Source: JBFELO01 sp041552055 (GTDB lineage Bacteria > Acidobacteriota > Thermoanaerobaculia > Thermoanaerobaculales > Sulfomarinibacteraceae). From it: DNA of 8,352 bases. Positions 1-5,761 of the stretch are shown in pieces. The stretch covers positions 1 through 8,352 of the forward strand of contig JBFELO010000187.1 in NCBI GenBank assembly GCA_041552055.1, given 5' to 3'. Within the stretch, counting starts at the first letter, position 1, and each line of letters starts with the position of its first letter. A program made the position numbers and the translations under genes. A model generated the notes under the pieces. That model saw only the letters and a list, made by a program, of their open reading frames with translations, made no database searches and was not told the DNA's origin.

Positions 1-149
1 GACACGAACGGTATGAGGGTCGCGTCCGCGTTGGCTCGCGTCGTCACCCGCCGTACGCCGCGACGCACCGCACCTGCGACAATTCGACCGACGATCAGCA
101 GGGCTACGGCACCGACCACCCGCAGCCCCCACGTGGGAATCAGGGTCAT
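1..149 (-). CDS. MscS-family mechanosensitive channel, N-terminal part (runs off the left edge)
   Basis: On the minus strand an open frame runs from ATG at 149 to the window edge, giving about 49 residues. It begins MTLIPTWGLRVVGAV, then a hydrophobic helix ending LLIVGRIVAG, an Arg-rich stretch, and ANADATLIPFV. This is the MscS pattern: first transmembrane helix with a VG-R/L-I-A end, basic loop, then [D/N]xT(L/V)xxF leading into TM2. MscS channels sit in the inner membrane and release solutes when membrane tension rises after osmotic downshift. Only TM1 and the loop are inside the window; the pore helix and the beta domain lie beyond it. This ATG has no ribosome site of its own. A very good one sits before another ATG at 178 in a different frame (see the next entry), so the true start is uncertain. 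The family call rests on pattern recognition over a short piece. Confidence 0.72.
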   Translation of the reverse strand, partial: MTLIPTWGLRVVGAVALLIVGRIVAGAVRRGVRRVTTRANADATLIPFV

Positions 150-178
150 GATGTTTCGAACAAGGTGTCGACTTCCAT
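146..178 (-). CDS. 10-codon ORF overlapping the mscS start: leader peptide or frameshifted MscS N-terminus
   Basis: Reading minus from ATG 178 gives MEVDTLFETS followed by TGA at 148-146. The stop overlaps the ATG of the MscS frame at 149-147 as ATGA. This short frame has the strong ribosome site (GGAGAGGAGG, five bases upstream), while the MscS-frame ATG has none. Two readings fit. First, a short translated leader that couples to mscS. Second, one gene whose first ten codons are thrown out of frame by a one-base deletion (or two-base insertion) near 147-155, from a sequencing error or a real mutation. The second reading is attractive because an acidic start like MEVDTLFET followed by a hydrophobic TM1 is what MscS proteins usually look like. 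Confidence 0.45.
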   Translation of the reverse strand: MEVDTLFETS

Positions 179-183
179 CTCTG

Positions 184-193
184 CCTCCTCTCC
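184..193 (-). promoter_or_regulatory. Strong Shine-Dalgarno site before ATG 178
   Basis: On the minus strand GGAGAGGAGG lies five bases before ATG 178. It is the strongest ribosome site in the window. It argues that translation of the MscS locus begins at 178 and not at the ATG at 149. Confidence 0.7.
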
Positions 194-522
194 GGTTGTC
201 GAGCCGAAGAACGAGACCCGATCTTACCGGGGCGTCGTTCTCCTGACCGGCACCTGCGAAACGACGGGCGATCTGCCGAACTCTCTATGCATCTTCGGTT
301 TATCGGCATGCTCTGCAGCCACAGAGCGCTGCCTCGAGTCTTTCGAGCTGGTCGCTCGAGCGTCTGTCGGTGTTCCAACTCCTCCTCGATCGATCTTTGG
401 CACCGGTCGGCGGCGACCATGTTCACATGACGCCACCTCGAAGCAGACCTCCCCGCCACTTCGAGCGCGACGTAGAGTGATTCTGCATTTATCGAGATTT
501 TGTCACAATTTGAAACTGTACA

Positions 523-551
523 TTGACTGCAAGCATCATTTATGAGATAAC
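523..551 (+). promoter_or_regulatory. Candidate sigma-70 promoter for the multihaem cytochrome gene
   Basis: TTGACT at 523-528 matches the -35 consensus in five of six bases. After a 17-base spacer comes GATAAC at 546-551, four of six to the -10 consensus. The pair lies in the only clearly AT-rich stretch of the upstream region and would start transcription near 558, leaving a leader of about 40 bases before the ATG at 598. Prediction only. Confidence 0.4.
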
Positions 552-582
552 TGTCGAACTCAAAAACAGGGACCTGACCGCG

Positions 583-591
583 AGAAAGGGG
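583..591 (+). promoter_or_regulatory. Ribosome-binding site that fixes the cytochrome start
   Basis: AGAAAGGGG ends six bases before ATG 598. The upstream in-frame alternative, TTG at 523, has no such site, falls on the promoter -35, and would put about 25 polar residues in front of the signal peptide. The start at 598 is therefore preferred. Confidence 0.65.
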
Positions 592-597
592 TTCGAG

Positions 598-3330
598 ATG
601 ACGTATCGAAGACTGTTCGTCGCTGCAGCCATCGGCGTGGTTGCCGTGGTCTACGCGTGGACACCGGCCCCGGTCGTGGACGACCCGCTGGTGCGCATGC
701 CGGGCACGCAGCCGGGCCAGGTGGCGCTCCAGGCCCCGACCCGCTGCCTGAACTGTCACGCCGGCTACGACCCGGCGGTGGAACCGGGTTTCAACTGGGA
801 GGGCTCCATGATGGCCCAGGCGGCGCGCGACTTCCTGTTCTGGTCGTGCATGACGGTCGGTGCGCAGGACTCGATCTGGGCCGTGGGGACGCCCAACGCC
901 ACCGACATCTGCGAGCGCTGCCACTTCCCAAAGGGCTGGCTGGAGGGTCGCTCCGACCCCACCAACGCCTCGCTGATGACCGGCGCAGACTATGACGGGG
1001 TCCAGTGCGATTTCTGCCACCGCATGTGGGACCCGTTCTTTGAGACGACGCACGCCGGCACCCGAGAAGGGAACGACTGGCTGGGTTACTGGGACGAGAC
1101 CAACGCCAGCGGCACACCCTCCCAGCCGGCCGCCGACGCCACCTATGCGGACGACATGACGACCGCGCAGAGCATCCTGCAGTTCAACGGCGCGAGTTTC
1201 TTCACCGACAACCTGCCGCCGGCAGGCTACACCGAGGGCGCGTCCGGCCAGTACTTCGTCAGCCCCGACGCCGCCAAGCGGGCCTCCTTCGCCGACGCCG
1301 AGGCCCGACATCAGATGTTCTACAGCCGGTTCCACAAGAGCAAGTTCATGTGCGCGACCTGCCACGACGTGTCCAACCCGATCCTTGCCAACCTGGGCGC
1401 CGATCCGTCACAGCCGTTGCCGTCGGAGCGGGACTCCGCATTTTCCTACTTCCACGTCGAGCGCACCTTCTCCGAGTTCATGCTGTCGGATTACGGTCAG
1501 CAGGGCGGGGCGGCGACGAACCCCGAGTTCCAGGCCCAGGGCGCGCCGGACATCACCCACGCCGCCAGGTGCCAGGACTGCCACATGCGGGACGTGGTCG
1601 GCCCCGGCGCCGACCTGAGGAACGCGGTCGTGCGGCCGAGCGACAGTGTCGAGCACCCGCAGAGCGGGCAGCCGCTGCACGACCTGACCGGCGGCAACGC
1701 ATGGGTCTCCTACGTTCTGGCGAGCGCGATCCCAGGCCACGCGGACTACGATCCGACCAACGACGCCCTGCTCAACCAGGGTCCGGCGGTGCTGACTCTC
1801 GACCTGACTCAGGGCGAGGGTATCGACCCGCTGGCGCTGCTGGCCGGGGCCGAGCGGTCCAAGCAGCAGCTGCTGCTGGCCGCGACGATCAAAAACCTGA
1901 CCTATGAGCCGGCGACCGGCGTGCTTTCGTTCCAGGTGCAGAACAACAGCGGCCACAAGCTGATCTCCGGCTTCCCCGAGGGCCGGCGCATGTTCGTCAA
2001 CGTCAAGGCGTACGCCGGTGGGACTCTGATCTACGAGGTGAACCCGTACGACGTCGACGCCGGTACCTTGAAGGGTCTGTCCTATCCCTATCAGCCCGGG
2101 ATGGGCCTGCCCGATCCCCAGCCGCTCGTCGGCAGCGAGGCGTACGTGGACGAGCTGGTGTACGAGATGAAGCCGAGCAGCACCGATCTGACGGGCGAGA
2201 GCAAGACCTTCCACTTCGCCCTGGCCACCGGGCGCCACAAGGACAACCGGATTCCGCCCAAGGGGTTCGACATCGCCAACGCAGGCGGTCGCCTTTCGGT
2301 ACCAGTCTGGCACGGCAGTGAAGATGCGGCCTACTTCACGGGTGCAGAGTACGCCGGAGGCTACGACGGGGTTTCCATGACCCTCCCTGCCGGGGCCGAC
2401 TACGTCGAGGTGAACCTCTACTACCAGACCACCAGTCGCGAGTACATCGAGTTCCTGCGCGACGAGATCAACGGCACCGGTAACCTGACCCTGTCCAGCC
2501 CGACGCCCTCTGGTGAACCAAACGCCTACGTCGTCCAGACCGACCCCTTCTTCAGCCAGCTCAGGGCCTGGGGCGACACCATCTGGAACCTGTGGACGCA
2601 CAACATGAACGTCGACGGCGCGTTGCCGTTCCTGATGACTCAGGCAACAATCGGCACCCCACCAGGCCCCCCCTGCGGAGTATCCGCACCGACGTTGAAC
2701 GCAGCCACGCCGGGCCACACCCAGGTGACGCTGGACTGGTCGGCGGTTGCCGGAGCGACGGGGTACAACGTGTACTACGACCAGGCGGGCAAGGCGCAGT
2801 TCGTGGCCGACGCCGGGAACACCACGACCTACGTCGATAGCGGCCTCACGAACGGCGTGGAGTACTGCTACACGGTCACCGGCTACGACGGCACGTGCGA
2901 GTCCGGCTTCAGCAACATCCTGTGCGCCACCCCGACCAATCAGGGTCAGACGACCGATCCGGCCGGTGTGCCGACGCTCGAAACGGGCATCTACACCGGC
3001 AAGGGCAAGGCCAGGACCTACACGCCGCAGACCCTGTTCGTACCTGGCGACGGCGTGGTGATCCGCGCCTCTGTGGTCGATGGGGTCACGGGACTGCCCC
3101 TACCCGACGCGACGGTGGATCTGCTGATCACCGGCCCCGAGAGCCTGACGCTGGCCACCGGGCCCAGCGACGCTGCCGGGATTGCCGAGGCAACCTGGCA
3201 GACCAAGGCCCCGGGCAAGAGAAACCCCGGCACCACGGCCGGCGATTACACGGTCACCGTCAAGGGGGTGACGGCCGCGGGCTACCACTGGAACGCAGTC
3301 GAGACCACCGCGACGTTAACCATTCAGTAA
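598..3330 (+). CDS. Exported pentahaem c-type cytochrome with fibronectin type III and C-terminal Ig-like domains
   Basis: A 910-residue protein probably carrying electrons outside the cytoplasm; donor and acceptor are unknown. It opens with a Sec-type signal or anchor (basic MTYRR, hydrophobic 6-20, possible cleavage near A20). Five CxxCH haem-c motifs follow: CLNCH 50-54, CERCH 105-109, CDFCH 137-141, CATCH 252-256 and CQDCH 325-329. Flanking text such as GFNWEGSMMAQ, RFHKSKFMCATCHD and CQDCHM recurs in multihaem cytochromes of the cytochrome c554-like group. A beta-rich middle part has the NNSGHKLISGFPEGRR motif (about 449-464) and KDNRIPPKGF (548-557), also frequent in that group. Residues about 693-780 form a fibronectin type III domain (LDWSAVAGATGYNVYY) with extra cysteines. 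Residues about 790-910 look like a bacterial Ig-like sandwich. No haem-maturation, porin or quinol-dehydrogenase gene is adjacent. The gene appears to stand alone, with its own promoter and terminator. The haem and domain calls are firm; the physiological role is not. Confidence 0.9.
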   Translation: MTYRRLFVAAAIGVVAVVYAWTPAPVVDDPLVRMPGTQPGQVALQAPTRCLNCHAGYDPAVEPGFNWEGSMMAQAARDFLFWSCMTVGAQDSIWAVGTPNATDICERCHFPKGWLEGRSDPTNASLMTGADYDGVQCDFCHRMWDPFFETTHAGTREGNDWLGYWDETNASGTPSQPAADATYADDMTTAQSILQFNGASFFTDNLPPAGYTEGASGQYFVSPDAAKRASFADAEARHQMFYSRFHKSKFMCATCHDVSNPILANLGADPSQPLPSERDSAFSYFHVERTFSEFMLSDYGQQGGAATNPEFQAQGAPDITHAARCQDCHMRDVVGPGADLRNAVVRPSDSVEHPQSGQPLHDLTGGNAWVSYVLASAIPGHADYDPTNDALLNQGPAVLTLDLTQGEGIDPLALLAGAERSKQQLLLAATIKNLTYEPATGVLSFQVQNNSGHKLISGFPEGRRMFVNVKAYAGGTLIYEVNPYDVDAGTLKGLSYPYQPGMGLPDPQPLVGSEAYVDELVYEMKPSSTDLTGESKTFHFALATGRHKDNRIPPKGFDIANAGGRLSVPVWHGSEDAAYFTGAEYAGGYDGVSMTLPAGADYVEVNLYYQTTSREYIEFLRDEINGTGNLTLSSPTPSGEPNAYVVQTDPFFSQLRAWGDTIWNLWTHNMNVDGALPFLMTQATIGTPPGPPCGVSAPTLNAATPGHTQVTLDWSAVAGATGYNVYYDQAGKAQFVADAGNTTTYVDSGLTNGVEYCYTVTGYDGTCESGFSNILCATPTNQGQTTDPAGVPTLETGIYTGKGKARTYTPQTLFVPGDGVVIRASVVDGVTGLPLPDATVDLLITGPESLTLATGPSDAAGIAEATWQTKAPGKRNPGTTAGDYTVTVKGVTAAGYHWNAVETTATLTIQ

Positions 3331-3355
3331 TTCGAAGCGCGACCCGAGAGTCCGG

Positions 3356-3395
3356 CGGCTCCCACTCCTCGTGGGGGCCGTCGTCTTGTGTCTTT
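3356..3395 (+). terminator. Intrinsic terminator after the cytochrome gene
   Basis: Arms CGGCTCCCAC (3356-3365) and GTGGGGGCCG (3371-3380) form a 10-bp stem with one T-G wobble around the loop TCCTC. The T-rich run TCGTCTTGTGTCTTT (3381-3395) follows on the plus strand. It starts 26 bases after the stop codon. The minus strand has no T run after the stem, so it should act mainly on the cytochrome transcript, although it also lies downstream of the convergent peptidase gene. Confidence 0.65.
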
Positions 3396-3497
3396 CGTGG
3401 GTCACTTCCCTGGGTCGAACCGGGGCGGCTCGCCGCAGGGGCCGCGTAGCCCGGAAAGACGCCTCGGACCGGCACGGCCTCGAGCGCGTCGAATGTT

Positions 3498-5639
3498 CTA
3501 CTCCTCGATCCCCGCCAGCGTCAGGATGAAGGCGTAGTCGAGGGCCGTTTCCCGATGCTGCTTCATGCGGCCGGTGGCGCCGCCGTGGCCGGCCTCCATG
3601 TTGGTCTTCAGGATCAGAATGTTGTCGTCGGTCTTGAGGGTACGCATCTTGGCCACGTACTTGGCCGGCTCCCAGTACTGCACCTGCGAGTCGTGGAGGC
3701 CGGTCGTCATCAGGATGTTCGGGTAGTCCCTAGCCTCGATGTTATCGTACGGCGAGTACGACAGCATGTAGTCGTAGTACGCCTTCTCCCGCGGGTCACC
3801 CCACTCGTCGTACTCGGCTGTCGTGAGCGGCACGTCCTCGTCGAGCATCGTGGTGACGACATCGACCCATCCCACGTGGTTGACGATGCCCTTGAAGAGT
3901 TCGGAAGCCATATTGGTCACCGCGCCCATCAGCAACCCGCCGGCGCTGCCGCCCATGGCGAACAGGCGGTCATGGCTCGTGTACCGCTCGACCACCAAGA
4001 ATCTCGCCGAGTCGATGAAGTCGGTGAAGGTGTTCTTCTTGTGCAGCAGCTTGCCGTCCTCGTACCACTGCCGACCCAGCTCCTGGCCACCCCGGATGTG
4101 GGCAATGGCGTACACGAAGCCGCGGTCGAGGAGGCTCAGCCGCGGCGAGCTGAACGAGGCGTCCATGCTCGACCCGTAGGAGCCGTAGCCGTACAGGAGG
4201 CACGGATTGCTGCCGTCCTTTGCGAAGAGATCGGTTCGGTAGACCAGCGAGACCGGCACTAGGACGCCGTCGCGGGCCGTGGCCCAGAGACGCTCGGTGG
4301 TGTAGTCCGCCTTGTCGAAGTCCCCCACGACCTCCTCCTCCTTGAGCAGGGTCTTCTGCCGCCTCTTCATGTCATAGTCGTACACCGACTTCGGCGTGGT
4401 GAGAGATGTGTATGCGTAACGCAGCGTCGTCGTGTCCAGCTCGTGATTGTCGGTCGTCCAGGCATCGTAGGCGGGTTCGCCGAAGTCGAGGGGGTGCTCT
4501 TCACCGCCGTCCCGAGGCTTGATGCGCAGTCGTAGGAGGCCGTCCGTCCGCTCCTTGATCACGAGGTAGTCGTCGAAGAGCTCGGCATCGACGAAGAAAA
4601 CATCGTCGCGGTGGGGAACCATCTCGGTCCAGTTGTCCCTGGACGGTGCGGTCTCCGGCGCCGTCATCAACCTGAAGTTGGGCGCGTTCCAGTTGGTCGT
4701 GATATAGAACTGGTCACCGGCGTGGTCGACCCGGTACTCGTGATCGACCTGACGAGGCTCGATCAGGACGAGCCCCCTTTCAAGGTTGTCGGCGTCGAGT
4801 ACCCGCATCTCGGTCGCCAGCGTCTGGCGCGAACCGATGACGAGATACCGCTCCGACTTCGTCTTGGAGACGGAGGTCGCGAACTCCTCGTCCTGCTCCT
4901 CGAACACCAGAACGTCTCGAGCGGGGTCGGTTCCCAGAACGTGGCGGAAGACCCGCGACCAGCGGAGGGTCACCGGATCCTGCTTGGTATAGAAATAGGT
5001 CCTGCTGTCGTTGGCCCAGGCGCCGTTGTAGGTCACATTCTCGATCACGTCGGGAAGGTCTTCGCCGCTCTCGAGATCGCGAAAACGCAAGGTGTTGAAC
5101 CTCCGGCCGACGGTGTCGACGGCATAGGCGAGGGTCTCGGCATCAGGGCTGACCTTGAAACCCCACATGGTGAAGAACTCGTGTCCCTCTGCCAGCCGGC
5201 TGGCGTCGAGCATGATCTCCTCTTCGCCCTCGAGCGACCCTCTCTTTCGACAATAGACCGGATACTCGCCGCCCTCCTCGAATCGGTGGTAATAGAGGTA
5301 GTCGCCCTTCTTGTAGGGCACCGAGTCGTCGTCCTGTTTGATGCGACCGACGATCTCATCGTAGAGCTGTCCCTCAAGATCGGCTGTGGGCGCCATGACC
5401 GCCTCCGTGTACTCGTTCTCGGCCTCGAGATAGGCGATCACCTCCGAGTCGTCGCGCTCCCGGAGCCAGTAGTAGTTGTCGACGCGCACATCGCCGTGCA
5501 GCTGGAGCTCGACCGGGCGTTTGTCGGCTTCCGGCGGCATTGGTGACACTTCGTTCCGCACCTCCGGCGCCTCCGGCGTCGAGCACGCCAACGCGAGTAC
5601 GCAGACGGCCCCCAGAAAGACCCGTTGTCGAATTCTCAT
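3498..5639 (-). CDS. Oligopeptidase B-like S9A serine peptidase, predicted lipoprotein
   Basis: A 713-residue prolyl-oligopeptidase-family enzyme that should cut short peptides after Arg or Lys. The N-terminus MRIRQRVFLGAVCVLALAC is a lipoprotein-type signal with lipid Cys19 and Ser at +2, which suggests outer-membrane anchoring. A seven-blade propeller region follows (about 75-430), then the alpha/beta-hydrolase domain. The triad is Ser565 in GGSAGG, Asp650 in GLHDSQ and His685 in AGHGG. Their spacing, 85 and 35, equals that of E. coli oligopeptidase B (Ser532, Asp617, His652, from memory). Landmarks VVTTMLDEDVPLTTAEYDEW and SYSPYDN mark the OpdB branch rather than prolyl oligopeptidase proper. 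Glu609 and Asp611 match the P1-basic pair; Asp493 is kept but Ser495 replaces the second P2 acid. Start: ATG 5639 has GAGAGGGG four bases upstream; ATG 5663 would place eight charged residues before the signal and was rejected. The transporter gene lies 122 bases upstream on the same strand. Confidence 0.92.
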   Translation of the reverse strand: MRIRQRVFLGAVCVLALACSTPEAPEVRNEVSPMPPEADKRPVELQLHGDVRVDNYYWLRERDDSEVIAYLEAENEYTEAVMAPTADLEGQLYDEIVGRIKQDDDSVPYKKGDYLYYHRFEEGGEYPVYCRKRGSLEGEEEIMLDASRLAEGHEFFTMWGFKVSPDAETLAYAVDTVGRRFNTLRFRDLESGEDLPDVIENVTYNGAWANDSRTYFYTKQDPVTLRWSRVFRHVLGTDPARDVLVFEEQDEEFATSVSKTKSERYLVIGSRQTLATEMRVLDADNLERGLVLIEPRQVDHEYRVDHAGDQFYITTNWNAPNFRLMTAPETAPSRDNWTEMVPHRDDVFFVDAELFDDYLVIKERTDGLLRLRIKPRDGGEEHPLDFGEPAYDAWTTDNHELDTTTLRYAYTSLTTPKSVYDYDMKRRQKTLLKEEEVVGDFDKADYTTERLWATARDGVLVPVSLVYRTDLFAKDGSNPCLLYGYGSYGSSMDASFSSPRLSLLDRGFVYAIAHIRGGQELGRQWYEDGKLLHKKNTFTDFIDSARFLVVERYTSHDRLFAMGGSAGGLLMGAVTNMASELFKGIVNHVGWVDVVTTMLDEDVPLTTAEYDEWGDPREKAYYDYMLSYSPYDNIEARDYPNILMTTGLHDSQVQYWEPAKYVAKMRTLKTDDNILILKTNMEAGHGGATGRMKQHRETALDYAFILTLAGIEE

Positions 5640-5643
5640 GATT

Positions 5644-5651
5644 CCCCTCTC
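5644..5651 (-). promoter_or_regulatory. Ribosome-binding site deciding the peptidase start
   Basis: GAGAGGGG on the minus strand lies four bases before ATG 5639. It lies inside the reading frame that would begin at ATG 5663, which favours the downstream start with a clean lipoprotein signal. Confidence 0.65.
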
Positions 5652-5701
5652 GCGGTCGAGCATACGACCGGCGGTCGTCGACGATTACGATTCGGAGAAG
5701 C

Positions 5702-5707
5702 AGTATA
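5702..5707 (-). promoter_or_regulatory. Possible -10 element for the peptidase gene
   Basis: TATACT on the minus strand matches the -10 consensus in five of six bases and lies 62 bases before the peptidase ATG, within the 122-base gap after the transporter stop. No good -35 hexamer stands 16-18 bases upstream. It is weak support for separate transcription. Confidence 0.25.
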
Positions 5708-5761
5708 GCCGCGACTCCTTGTGGAGGAGGCGTCACGCAAGGCCCTGATTCCGGCGACCGT

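Larger units (their letters stand above)
179..597. other. Divergent intergenic region between mscS and the cytochrome gene
   Basis: About 420 bases with no convincing gene. The frames open here have no recognisable family and carry Arg/Ser-rich translations typical of non-coding GC-rich DNA. Contents I can see: the mscS ribosome site (184-193); an inverted pair CGTCGTT (233-239) / AACGACG (260-266); a 10-bp perfect palindrome CGCTCGAGCG at 353-362; and an AT-rich block at about 481-560 holding a promoter candidate and a near direct repeat. A minus-strand promoter for mscS should lie here, but I found only a weak TAAGAT hexamer near 221-226 without a good -35. Confidence 0.6.

Noticed and set aside
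165..545. 126-codon plus-strand frame in the divergent intergenic region
   Set aside because: It overlaps the mscS start and the promoter area, begins with GTG lacking a ribosome site, and resembles no known protein.
523..597. TTG start at 523 for the cytochrome gene
   Set aside because: It has no ribosome site, overlaps the proposed -35 hexamer, and would bury the signal peptide behind 25 polar residues. ATG 598 has AGAAAGGGG at the right distance.
1408..2718. 436-codon open frame antisense to the cytochrome gene
   Set aside because: It is the mirror of a high-GC gene whose sense strand has clear haem motifs and domains. The antisense translation has no recognisable family.
3425..3436. GCGGC-TC-GCCGC palindrome as a terminator for the peptidase gene
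   Set aside because: The loop is only two bases and no T run follows on either strand.
4611..5546. 311-codon open frame antisense to the peptidase gene
   Set aside because: Shadow of the strongly supported S9 gene, with no motif, no ribosome site and no family resemblance.
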